Source of the DNA: DATAXI01 sp963756185
GTDB taxonomy: Bacteria > Verrucomicrobiota > Verrucomicrobiia > Chthoniobacterales > Chthoniobacteraceae
Direction: 5' to 3'
Assembly: GCA_963756185.1 (NCBI GenBank)
Contig: CAVWMS010000001.1
Coordinates: 620,001-684,000, forward strand
Length of the DNA: 64,000 nucleotides
The position numbers were made by a program, and so were the translations under genes. A model generated the notes under the pieces. It saw nothing but the letters and a program-made list of their open reading frames with translations, was not told where the DNA came from and made no database searches. Shown in pieces: positions 52,229 through 61,731 of this stretch. Position 1 is the first letter of the stretch, and each line of letters starts with the position of its first letter.

Positions 52229-52834
52229 CTAATGTGACTTGGACACCACCCTGAATTTGCAGTCACTCATTTGAATGTACTTCGTTTTGCCATCGCAACT
52301 GCCGGCAATGGCCACCTCAGTGCCCAACGCCTTTGTGACGATCGATCCATTATCCGCATCGGCGAAAATGCATTCAACATCACCGTTCAAAATGACAAAT
52401 GGCGCGTTCTGGGTGTCCCTTCCGAAATCGGTCATTTTTCCGGTGACGATGAATACCTTGTTTTTGTAACTGGCATCCGCGGCCGCTTCATTCGCCTTAT
52501 AGGCCGAAGCCAGATTCGCCGCCGAAATGATTGGGCCCGTCACCGATTCTTCGGCAGTGGGGGGCCGCGTAGGCGCCGGCGCGGCAGGCGCCGCTGGCAT
52601 CTGGGCCGCCACCTCTTGCGCGATCACCACCGGCCAATCGACCCCTTTCATTACCGGGTCGCCGGCATCCTGTGCCTTTTTCACCGCGGCGGCGAAGGCC
52701 TGGCTCATGGGCGATCCTGCCACGGCCAATTGGGGATAGCGCGCCTTCGCCTCGGCCATGTAATCGTTGGCCGTTTGGGCCCAACCAGCGCTGGCGGCCA
52801 CCAAGAGGGGCACAATCAGCCAGGAAGCCTTCAT
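52229..52834 (-). CDS. Secreted OB-fold (tRNA_anti-like) protein
   Basis: A 201-aa protein from MKASWLIVPLLVAASAGWAQ, a clean signal peptide. The C-terminal half carries SAYKANEAAADASYKNKVFI, VTGKMTDFGRDTQNAPFVIL and ALGTEVAIAGSCDGKTKYI, which match the OB-fold tRNA_anti-like family of small exported proteins. Function is unknown. The earlier start at 52954 is rejected because residues before the signal peptide are Arg/Asp-rich and unsupported. Confidence 0.82.
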   Translation of the reverse strand: MKASWLIVPLLVAASAGWAQTANDYMAEAKARYPQLAVAGSPMSQAFAAAVKKAQDAGDPVMKGVDWPVVIAQEVAAQMPAAPAAPAPTRPPTAEESVTGPIISAANLASAYKANEAAADASYKNKVFIVTGKMTDFGRDTQNAPFVILNGDVECIFADADNGSIVTKALGTEVAIAGSCDGKTKYIQMSDCKFRVVSKSH

Positions 52835-52957
52835 ACTGTCAGAACCATTCCTGCTCCGGCAACAGCGGTCAATCCAAATTGGGACGCCGCCATCCTCGAC
52901 CGGCTCCTCCACCAAGCCGACGTTATCCCCATCACTGGACCACTTCTCGCTCAATCC

Positions 52958-53081
52958 GCCGCAAATTCCCCAGGGCCAACGGCCCCAGATTCAACAGCCC
53001 AGCCTCAGTTGCGCAGGCAACTGGGGCTGGCTTGCCTTGCTCCCAGACCCCAAGCGCCATCGGCGCGAAACCAATTGCGGC
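52958..53081. repeat. 124-nt cloverleaf-like foldback element (R3)
   Basis: Outer arms GCCGCAAATT (52958-52967) and AATTGCGGC (53073-53081) enclose three hairpins: GGGCC-AAC-GGCCC (52973-52985), CCAGCC..CAGTTGC-GCAG-GCAACTG..GGCTGG (52999-53030) and GCGCC-ATC-GGCGC (53054-53066). The arrangement could fold as a three-leaf cruciform or RNA. Confidence 0.6.
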
Positions 53082-53187
53082 AAATCAAATAGAACATGCC
53101 ATCTAAACCCTCCGGCTCTGTCGGAGAACTCCCAAAACTTGGCCAATACAGGAAGACGAGGATATAATTTGGAGGTTGTTTCATGCA

Positions 53188-53290
53188 TCACGCAAAGACG
53201 CCAAGACGCTAAGAAAGAGCCAGAGGGATTGAGAGGGATTATGCCCGGCTGGGGTCTCTGATCTTTGCGTTCTTGGCGACTTTGCGCGAG
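53188..53290. repeat. CGCAAAGACGCC-type inverted-repeat element
   Basis: Arm 1 (53188-53217, CACGCAAAGACGCCAAGA region) and arm 2 (53260-53290, CTTTGCG..CTTGGCGACTTTGC region) are inverse complements with a few mismatches. This kind of CGCAAAGACGC foldback is, from memory, widespread in several phyla. Confidence 0.55.
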
Positions 53291-53388
53291 CTTTTCATCC
53301 GTTGCTTCAAACGAGGCCCCACCGGAGCCACCCCTACGTCAATCCCGCCGCGGAAGATGCCTGCTACCTATGAATTGAGCTTCGCCGC

Positions 53389-53682
53389 TCAGTCGGTTCG
53401 CACGCATGACTCGACCTCGGTCGCCCGAAAATCGACCCGACCGATTTGAAGCCGCAGCTCCGGCGACCGCTGCTGCTCGGTCCACATCTCATCGCTTGCA
53501 AGCATCAGCCTACCCTCAATCAACACGCCGCTTCTCAGCAACACCCGCGCCGCGTGGCCAATCGGCAGACCGCTGCCCCTCGCCAGCGCATCAATCTGCG
53601 CCGCGCGCATCTCGCGCCAGAGCGCAATGCCAGAAAGCGGACCAGGCGCTTCAGCGAAGTTTAGACTCAACTGTTCGCTCAT
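53389..53682 (-). CDS. Hypothetical protein (97 aa)
   Basis: MSEQLSLNFAEAPGPLSGIA begins the plausible form. ALWREMRAAQIDALARGSGL and PIGHAARVLLRSGVLIEGRL look like a DNA-binding-protein-like or regulatory small domain; the C-terminal LRLQIGRVDFRATEVESCVR has a beta-strand pattern. Not recognised as a named family, though similar small proteins occur in Verrucomicrobia genomes. A longer start at 53880 adds an Arg-rich stretch. Confidence 0.6.
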   Translation of the reverse strand: MSEQLSLNFAEAPGPLSGIALWREMRAAQIDALARGSGLPIGHAARVLLRSGVLIEGRLMLASDEMWTEQQRSPELRLQIGRVDFRATEVESCVRTD

Positions 53683-54092
53683 CGAATCGGTTGCCGGGCG
53701 GTCGTCGAATTCCCGTACCCGGTTGAGCGGAACCGAGCAAGCGGGAAGTCCGCCTCCAATCACTCCCCGCCCGAAAAAATCGCTAACCACCGCGACATCC
53801 ATCTTGCTAGCCTCATGGAATGGCGCCCGCCATTCACTGCGAAATCGCCGCCCCATCGCCCCGTTTCGGCGCCCAACCAAACAGCCCGCCTAGCATATCT
53901 GCGCAACATCGCAATCAAGGTCAATCAAGCCCAATCAAGGTGAATCAAGGTAATTTCACCCCCCCCGCGCTCCCGCGCGGGTCAAAATCTGCGCAAATCT
54001 GCGTATATCTGCCTGCCCGCCTCGCTACGCCCTGGCGTTGCGGGCGCGGCGGATCAAAAAACCCGCCCCAGCCCCATCCCCCGCCCCCAACC
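53683..54092. other. Intergenic region (410 bp)
   Basis: Contains four tandem 10-bp units (AATCAAGG core, 53911-53950) next to a C-run; no gene seen. The CDF transporter ends at 54093 on the minus strand. Confidence 0.5.
53911..53950. repeat. Four tandem 10-bp units
   Basis: GCAATCAAGG, TCAATCAAGC, CCAATCAAGG and TGAATCAAGG lie in a row, sharing AATCAAG. Likely replication slippage; no other role visible. Confidence 0.7.
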
Positions 54093-54989
54093 TCACCCCG
54101 CCGGCACCCGATTCGCCGGCTCGATATGCACCAGCACATCGGCCACCTCCGGCACGGCCTGGCGCACCGCATCCTTGACCCGGTGCGCGATGCCGTGGCC
54201 GGCGGCGACCGTCATGTTCCCATCCACCTTCACATGGAGATCCACATAATATTCCAGCCCCATTTTCCGGATCCGGCATTGCTCGGTCTCGGCCACGCCC
54301 TCGACTTTCATCGAGGCATTGCGGACCTGCTGCTGGATGTCCGTCGGTGGCGCGGTGTCCATGAGGTCCGCGGCCGCCGGCCAAAAAACCCGCAACCCGT
54401 TGTAAGCAATGATCGCGCACGCGAAGAGCGCCGCCCAATTGTCCGCCTTCTGATAGCCATTCCCGCCCACAATCGCGATCGTGATACCGATCAGCGCGGC
54501 GACCGACGTGATCACATCGGTCCGGTGATGCATCGCGTCCACTTCCATCGCGGTGCTGTGGATTTCCCCCGCCAACCTCCTCACGCGCCGGAAATGAATC
54601 TCCTTGGCAATGATCACGGCCACCAGCACCGGCAGCGTGTACACGGCGGGCGCCCTGCGCGGCACATAGAGCGCCAGCACGCTCTCGACCGCCAGCCCCG
54701 CTCCCGCGCCCAAAATCATCACCGATCCCAAAATGGCCGCGACCGGCTCCGCCTTCCCGTGGCCGTACGGGTGGGTCGCATCCGGCGGCCGCGCGGCATA
54801 CTTGAGCCCGCCCCAGATCAGCAGCGAGGAGATGATGTCCAGCATCGACTCGACGCCGTCGGCAATCATCGCGTAGGAATGACCCAGCAATCCGCCGCCG
54901 ATCTTGACCGCGCACAGCACCGTATTGAGGCCCATCCCAATGAGGGCCAGGTGCGCGCCGGACTCGAGCTTGTGGCGGATGGAAGCCAT
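54093..54989 (-). CDS. Cation diffusion facilitator (CDF) metal transporter
   Basis: A 298-aa protein starting MASIRHKLESGAHLAL. Canonical CDF membrane helices include AVKIGGGLLGHSYAMIADGV, then ESMLDIISSLLIWGGLKYAA, followed by HPYGHGKAEPVAAI, ILGAGAGLAVESVLALY and HHRTDVITSVAALIGITIAI. The C-terminal cytosolic ferredoxin-like domain carries RIRKMGLEYYVDLHVKVDGN and GHGIAHRVKDAV. Exports Zn, Fe or Co in exchange for protons; the metal cannot be fixed here. An antisense frame extends further upstream through the reductase gene and is rejected. Confidence 0.92.
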   Translation of the reverse strand: MASIRHKLESGAHLALIGMGLNTVLCAVKIGGGLLGHSYAMIADGVESMLDIISSLLIWGGLKYAARPPDATHPYGHGKAEPVAAILGSVMILGAGAGLAVESVLALYVPRRAPAVYTLPVLVAVIIAKEIHFRRVRRLAGEIHSTAMEVDAMHHRTDVITSVAALIGITIAIVGGNGYQKADNWAALFACAIIAYNGLRVFWPAAADLMDTAPPTDIQQQVRNASMKVEGVAETEQCRIRKMGLEYYVDLHVKVDGNMTVAAGHGIAHRVKDAVRQAVPEVADVLVHIEPANRVPAG

Positions 54990-55031
54990 GATTGTCTCCG
55001 CGACTGCTGCCAGATAATACTGCTCGCAACG

Positions 55032-56018
55032 ATGAAAAAATCGAAGTCGATCGTCATCCAGGAATTCGGGCCGCCGGAAAAGGTCCTCAAGATCGTCGAG
55101 GAAGTCGTGCCGGAGCCCCGCGCGGGCGAGGTGCTCATCCGGGTCGAGGCGGCGCCGATCAACCCCGCCGACCTGAACCTCATCGAGGGCAAATACCCAA
55201 AGCGCCCCGATCTGCCCAGCGTCGCCGGCATCGAAGGCGCCGGCGTGATCGCCGCCATCGGGCCGGAAGTGACCCGCTTCAACGTGGGCGAGCGGGTCCT
55301 CGTGCCCATGGGCGTTGGCTCGTGGCGCCAATACGCCACCGTGCCCGTCTCCTCGGTCCACACCGTCCCCTCCGACATACCGGTGCAGCAGGCGGCCATG
55401 ATGAAAATCAATCCGCCGACCGCGTGGCGGATGCTGCACGATTTCGTGAACCTCGAGCCCGGCGACTGGGTGCTCCAGAACGCCGCCAATTCCGGCGTGG
55501 GCCGCGCGGTCATTGTCATGGCCAAATCGATGGGCATCCACACCGCCAGCGTGGTGCGGCGTCCCGAGCTGATCCCGGAACTGCGCGCGCTCGGCGCCGA
55601 CGCGGTCTTTGTCGAGTCGGATCAATTGGAGTCGCAGATCGGCGAAGTTGCCCCCTTTGGCCGCGCCCGCCTGGCGTTCAACGCCGTGGGAGGCGAAAGC
55701 GCGCTGCGGCTGGCAAACGCGCTTTCGCGCCGCGGGGTGCTGGTCACCTACGGCGCCATGGGCCGCCAGCCGATCCGCATTCCGAACGGGCTGCTCATCT
55801 TCAAGAACCTCGTCTGGACCGGTTTCTGGATCAACGCCTGGTACAAGCACGCGCCCGAGCAGGAGATACTGGACATGTTCACCTCCATTTACCCGCTGCT
55901 CATCAATGGCAAACTCTCCGTCCCGGTGGCCGCGACCTATCCGCTGGAGCAATTCCACGAGGCCATTCGGCATGCGACCGCGGAATCGCGCGCGGGCAAG
56001 GTCCTTTTTGCAATGTAG
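55032..56018 (+). CDS. Medium-chain reductase, MECR/ETR1-like (2-enoyl thioester reductase)
   Basis: A 328-aa protein starting MKKSKSIVIQEFGPPEKVLK. Characteristic stretches are INPADLNLIEGKYPKRPDLP, VAGIEGAGVIAAIG, WVLQNAANSGVGRAVIVMAK and KLSVPVAATYPLEQFHEAIR. These match the mitochondrial-type 2-enoyl thioester reductase branch of the MDR superfamily; function may be fatty-acid or xenobiotic reduction. ATG 55032 leaves a typical start. It is divergent from the CDF gene with 42 bp between. Confidence 0.9.
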   Translation: MKKSKSIVIQEFGPPEKVLKIVEEVVPEPRAGEVLIRVEAAPINPADLNLIEGKYPKRPDLPSVAGIEGAGVIAAIGPEVTRFNVGERVLVPMGVGSWRQYATVPVSSVHTVPSDIPVQQAAMMKINPPTAWRMLHDFVNLEPGDWVLQNAANSGVGRAVIVMAKSMGIHTASVVRRPELIPELRALGADAVFVESDQLESQIGEVAPFGRARLAFNAVGGESALRLANALSRRGVLVTYGAMGRQPIRIPNGLLIFKNLVWTGFWINAWYKHAPEQEILDMFTSIYPLLINGKLSVPVAATYPLEQFHEAIRHATAESRAGKVLFAM

Positions 56019-56095
56019 CCGCTGACCCGGCCCTCGCATTCCCATACAGCCGCCCCGTTCCCGGCCAGCGTACACTTAATAGAAGAGGAACCCCC

Positions 56096-56839
56096 ATGAT
56101 GACTTACGCCCCTTTCGAAACCAACAATTCCCATCCCGAGCCTCGCGGCAACCCCCTCGAAGGTTCCATCGGCCCGGTCAATGTCGGCCAGGTCGAGCGC
56201 TATGGCTCGATCATCGGCGGCGCGGCGCTGGCTGCGTTTGGCCTTTCGCGGCGCAACCTGCCGGGGCTGCTGCTCACGGCATTGGGCGGCGCATTCATCG
56301 CGCGGGGCGTGACCGGGCATTGCGCGCTTTATGAATCGGTGGGTCTCACCACCTCGAACCCGCGGCGCCCCGGCGTGCCGGACCGGACCGGCATCAGGCT
56401 GGATAGATCCATCTTCATAGCCCGGCCTCCGGAGGAACTGTTCCGTTTCTGGCGAAACCTCGGGAATCTGGCCGAATTCGTCGAAAACATCCAAAGCATC
56501 CGCATTCTCGACGACATTCACTCGCATTGGGCGGTTAAAGGCCCGCGCGGACGGCTCTACGAATGGGACGCGGAAATCGTCAACGAACATCCCGGCGAAA
56601 TGATCTCATGGCAGACCCTGCCGGGCTCGGACGTCCAGAGCGCGGGCACCGTGCGATTTACCCCCGCCGACGGCGGCGCCATGCTCCGCGTCGTGCTGGA
56701 ATTCCACCCGCCCGGCGGTCACTTCGGCGCGCGCATTGCGTGGCTCATCGGGAAAGATCCCGAGACGCAACTCGCCGGGGACCTCGAGCGGCTGAAGAAA
56801 ATAATGGAAAGCCAGCCCGCTCCCAGCGCGGCCGCATGA
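56096..56839 (+). CDS. DUF2892/YgaP-like membrane segment plus SRPBCC domain protein
   Basis: A 247-aa protein with GAGGA upstream of ATG 56096. The N-terminal third contains two short hydrophobic helices (YGSIIGGAALAAFGLS, LPGLLLTALGGAFIARGV) followed by HCALYESVG; the C-terminal SRPBCC domain shows SIFIARPPEELFRFWRNLGN and SHWAVKGPRGRLYEWDAEIV. This arrangement (membrane-anchored polyketide-cyclase-like) is known in several bacteria; the ligand is unknown. Confidence 0.85.
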   Translation: MMTYAPFETNNSHPEPRGNPLEGSIGPVNVGQVERYGSIIGGAALAAFGLSRRNLPGLLLTALGGAFIARGVTGHCALYESVGLTTSNPRRPGVPDRTGIRLDRSIFIARPPEELFRFWRNLGNLAEFVENIQSIRILDDIHSHWAVKGPRGRLYEWDAEIVNEHPGEMISWQTLPGSDVQSAGTVRFTPADGGAMLRVVLEFHPPGGHFGARIAWLIGKDPETQLAGDLERLKKIMESQPAPSAAA

Positions 56840-56850
56840 TTCGGAGCCGG

Positions 56851-57444
56851 TCAATTCCCCGGAGGCCCGGGAGGCGCCGCCGGCACATCGCCGCCGGGAG
56901 GCGCGCCGGCGCCCGGCGCTTCAGTGCCGCCACCGCTGGCTCCGCCTGCTCCGCCCTGCATCTGGGCGGCATATTTCTGGACGATTGCCGAGATTTGATC
57001 CGTCAGCATGGGAATCTTGGACTTCGTGTATTCCTGTGTCAGCGCCATGCTTTGGCTCATCACGACGGGCAGGCTCTTGATGGCCTTCTGGCCCACCGGC
57101 GAATTGTAAAACGCCACGAGCTGCTTGAGGTCGTCCTCGGAGAAATTCTGGACGTAGATGTCGATCATCTTCGGGCGGATTTCATCGAACTTGATCTCGG
57201 CATCGTACCATTTGTCGATGGCAGCCTTGATTTCATCGACACCGGCCTGCGGCATGCCTTGCGCCTGCATGTTGCTGATCATCGAGTTGATGACGCCGTC
57301 GAACGCATTGCGCATGACTTCCTTGCCGTTGGTCATGTCGATCAATTGCCCCGCCAGCGCACGGGCGGAGGCGTCGTCGGCCAGAAGTGGTTTCGTTGCC
57401 AGGGTGAGGGCAACCAGGAAAATTGCCGCGAACAGAGGTTTCAT
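56851..57444 (-). CDS. Secreted DUF2059 protein
   Basis: A 197-aa protein starting MKPLFAAIFLVALTLATKPL with a signal peptide. The DUF2059 region carries FSEDDLKQLVAFYNSPVGQK AIKSLPVVMSQSMALTQEY in two blocks, followed by a low-complexity Gly/Pro tail. Typical of periplasmic proteins of unknown function. The 3' end is 11 bp from the converging SRPBCC gene. ATG 57444 is preferred over 57474, which adds an unrelated start. Confidence 0.85.
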   Translation of the reverse strand: MKPLFAAIFLVALTLATKPLLADDASARALAGQLIDMTNGKEVMRNAFDGVINSMISNMQAQGMPQAGVDEIKAAIDKWYDAEIKFDEIRPKMIDIYVQNFSEDDLKQLVAFYNSPVGQKAIKSLPVVMSQSMALTQEYTKSKIPMLTDQISAIVQKYAAQMQGGAGGASGGGTEAPGAGAPPGGDVPAAPPGPPGN

Positions 57445-57516
57445 AGGAGGGTGTGCGAGGTTGATTTTCGGCACGCTCGTCTATTGCGCGGGGAAAGGAA
57501 AGGCCCAAAACGCAAT

Positions 57517-58278
57517 TTATTCCCCGTACTGGGAGACACGGGCGTCCCAGCCGGGCAGCCAGCGCTCCTCGTGCCGCTGCGGCGGGGCGTTTCGCACCCG
57601 GCGGGCCAGCATCGCCTTTGCCCCCTGCGAGAATTCGCGCGCCGCGTCGCCATCCGTGGGCATGGCCTCGAGCACCTGCAGGAGCCCCCAGCCCTCGCCC
57701 TTGTAACGCTCGGTCTCCAGCGTCCCTTCACCCTTGAAATTAACGTAATCGATCAATGCGAACGTGCCGGGGCCGGTCGCGGCCAGGCGCTCGTAATTTT
57801 GCCGGATAACCTCCGCCTGGCCCGGCGGCGCGGCGGCGAGCATCTTCGGCAGCGCCTCGCGCATGCGCTGCGCCAGGAAGCCGGCCTGCAGCGGCACGGT
57901 CTCCGCGAGCAGGCCCCTCAACGCCTCCATGCGGGCGCTGTGCTGCGCGGCCATGAAATCGGCGCGCGTGCTCCACGGACACGGCCCGCGCAACCATGCC
58001 GGGATCGATTCCCCATGGTCTGCAAGATATTGCACCAGCAACGGGAAACTCTCCTCGAACGGCCCCCGCTCGCCGGCCGGATACCAGATGAAATGGCCAA
58101 TGCCCAGCGATGCGAATTGCTCCCCCTCATTCCACGAGGTCAGCCCGGAAATGGTGCCGTCGCACTCGTTGACCCAGACGCGATGGCCAATGCGGGCAAG
58201 GTCGGAAGAGGAGAGCGGCGCCGCGGCGAGCGAGGCGGTGAGCAGCAACGGGAGCAGCAGAAAGGGAAGGGGTTTCAT
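57517..58278 (-). CDS. Secreted hypothetical protein (253 aa)
   Basis: Signal peptide MKPLPFLLLPLLLTASLAAA is followed by WVNECDGTISGLTSWNEGEQ, FASLGIGHFIWYPAGERGPF and a helical middle ending GTFALIDYVNFKGEGTLETE. The GHFIWYPAG region has a Glu and conserved aromatic residues reminiscent of a lysozyme-like or transglycosylase pocket, but no family is secure. Conserved proteins of this appearance occur in several phyla. Divergent from acs across a long inverted-repeat array. Confidence 0.7.
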   Translation of the reverse strand: MKPLPFLLLPLLLTASLAAAPLSSSDLARIGHRVWVNECDGTISGLTSWNEGEQFASLGIGHFIWYPAGERGPFEESFPLLVQYLADHGESIPAWLRGPCPWSTRADFMAAQHSARMEALRGLLAETVPLQAGFLAQRMREALPKMLAAAPPGQAEVIRQNYERLAATGPGTFALIDYVNFKGEGTLETERYKGEGWGLLQVLEAMPTDGDAAREFSQGAKAMLARRVRNAPPQRHEERWLPGWDARVSQYGE

Positions 58279-58289
58279 GGGGAGATGGT

Positions 58290-58429
58290 AAATTCGAAAT
58301 TCGAAAATCGAAATTCGAAAGGTTTGGCGCGCCAGAGGCGCGCTCGGGGAGCAGTGACGGTTCGAAGGAAATCGGCGCCGCTGGCCGATTTCGCTCCATT
58401 CGAATTTCGAATTTCGAATTTCGAATTCT
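58290..58429. repeat. Large foldback built from two TTCGAAATTC-type arrays
   Basis: Arm 1 (58290-58320) and arm 2 (58398-58429) are inverse complements with a small interruption. Between them are GCGCGCC-AGA-GGCGCGC (58327-58343) and AAATCGGC..GCCGATTT (58369-58391). It sits in the divergent promoter region of the secreted protein and acs genes. Confidence 0.65.
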
Positions 58430-58451
58430 CTGTTACTCCTTCCTGCCTCCC

Positions 58452-60408
<1,957 letters not shown>

Positions 60409-60414
60409 TTGGGT

Positions 60415-61413
60415 GTGTTTCCGGCGGACGGATTTCGCGACATCGGCAGGCAGGTGCGGCTCATCTGGCTTTTCGCCAGCCGGATGGCTGTGCGGCGCAG
60501 CATCTACCTGGCCGAGACGGAGCTTGGGTTTCTGGGCTGGCAGCAGGCCGATTACTTTGACGAGCGCATCAGCGAGGAGGTGAAGAAGGTCCAGGAGTTC
60601 GAAAACACGCAGGCCTCGCTGCTCAATACCTCCGCCGAACTGGGCGAACGCAAAAGGGTGCTCGACGAGGAATTCGCAAAGGAAAAAGCGGCGCACGACC
60701 AGGCGCAGGCCGGTTTCGACGAGGAACGCAAGAAGGCGTCGGCGGAACTCGAAAGGCTGGAAAACGCCCGCCGCGAGAAACGCGAGGTGGTCGAGCGATT
60801 CGAGCAGGCCATCGCGGAATTGACGCGCGAGGCGAAGCAACTCGAGGAGCGCTCGCTCTCTTTCATGAAAATTGAGGATCCGAATTTTGCCGACCGCAGG
60901 GAGGCGACCGAGGTGAGCGGCAGTCTGAAGCGCATCGAGGACGAGCGAAAACTGGTTCTCGCCGATCAGGCGAAGGCCGCGCAGGAAACAGGGAAATTCG
61001 ATCCCGATATCGACAGGATGCGCGCGGAGATCGAGCGCGTGGACACGGCGGCGGAAGAGGCGCGAGCCCGATTCGGCGAGGCCGAGGAACGGTTTAATGG
61101 CGAGACGCGGGAACTCGAGCGCCAGCGAAGGGAGTCGCAGGGCCGCATCACCCATCTCGACCGCGAAAAGCGGAAGCCCTACCGTGCCATCGGCGCCTGC
61201 CTGGCCGATTCCGGCATCTCGTCCTTCAATCAGCCGGCCGCATTGGAAAAGGTGCTGGCCCTGCGCCGCCAGGAAGCCGGCATCACGCAAACCATTGCTC
61301 AATTGCACGCGGAATCCGCGGCAATGCACCCCGCTGCCTTTGTTGCGTTCTACCTGTTGCTCGCCGCGGCGATCTTTGGGCTTTGCATCCTGCTGGTGCA
61401 TTACACCCAGTGA
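60415..61413 (+). CDS. Coiled-coil protein with C-terminal membrane anchor (332 aa)
   Basis: The frame opens at TTG 60409 or GTG 60415; a later start at ATG 60484 (MAVRRSIYLAETELG) is also possible. A long alpha-helical coiled coil fills residues about 60-270 (KKVQEFENTQASLLNTSAEL, ELERLENARREKREVVERFE, ELERQRRESQGRITHL), followed by a C-terminal TM helix (AFYLLLAAAIFGLCILLVHY). Not recognised. It follows acs by six bases, so is likely co-transcribed. Possibly a structural or trafficking membrane protein. Confidence 0.7.
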   Translation: MFPADGFRDIGRQVRLIWLFASRMAVRRSIYLAETELGFLGWQQADYFDERISEEVKKVQEFENTQASLLNTSAELGERKRVLDEEFAKEKAAHDQAQAGFDEERKKASAELERLENARREKREVVERFEQAIAELTREAKQLEERSLSFMKIEDPNFADRREATEVSGSLKRIEDERKLVLADQAKAAQETGKFDPDIDRMRAEIERVDTAAEEARARFGEAEERFNGETRELERQRRESQGRITHLDREKRKPYRAIGACLADSGISSFNQPAALEKVLALRRQEAGITQTIAQLHAESAAMHPAAFVAFYLLLAAAIFGLCILLVHYTQ

Positions 61414-61469
61414 GTGAAGCAAGAATGCTCCGTGTTGCCTCGGGATGGCGGTGCTGATAGAGTACTGTC

Positions 61470-61670
61470 GTGATCGAAATCCAAAAGAAGATCGTCGTGG
61501 ATGAAAATGGGGTACCGCAGGAAGTAATTATTCCATGGGCTCAGTTTTGCGAATTGAGTGAGGCGCTTGGGTTGGACCTCGACGATGATGCGGTTGCCGA
61601 TCTCCGCGAGACCCGCGCGGATCTGGAAAACGGCAATAAGGCTGCGTTCAAGCCGCTCTCGGGCATTTGA
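61470..61670 (+). CDS. Phd/RelB-like antitoxin-type protein without adjacent toxin (66 aa)
   Basis: A GTG start at 61470 begins MIEIQKKIVVDENGVPQEVI, then PWAQFCELSEALGLDLDDDA, ending LENGNKAAFKPLSGI. The beta start with a following helix and acidic C-terminal half resemble the YefM/Phd or related DUF-antitoxin families. No toxin gene follows within 60 bp; the next gene is a membrane protein. An orphan or regulator is as likely as a TA module. Confidence 0.55.
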   Translation: MIEIQKKIVVDENGVPQEVIIPWAQFCELSEALGLDLDDDAVADLRETRADLENGNKAAFKPLSGI

Positions 61671-61683
61671 ACGGATGCCTAGG

Positions 61684-61719
61684 CTCGAATTTCGAATTTC
61701 GAATTTCGAATTTCGAACT
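61684..61719. repeat. TTCGAATTTCGAATTT short tandem array
   Basis: Four or more AATTTCG units in a row between the antitoxin-like and TMTC-like genes. Same motif as the arms at 58290-58429 but without the second arm. Confidence 0.7.
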
Positions 61720-61731
61720 TAGCCTCTGCCC

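Larger units (their letters stand above)
52835..53388. other. Intergenic region (554 bp) with large foldback elements
   Basis: Holds the 124-nt cloverleaf-like element (52958-53081) and a separate CGCAAAGACGC inverted repeat (53188-53290). No coding potential was recognised. Confidence 0.6.

Noticed and set aside
54990..56075. Minus-strand extension of the CDF transporter through the MECR-like gene
   Set aside because: The residues before MASIRHKLE are Arg/Gly/His-rich and unlike any CDF, and the plus strand encodes a complete reductase there.
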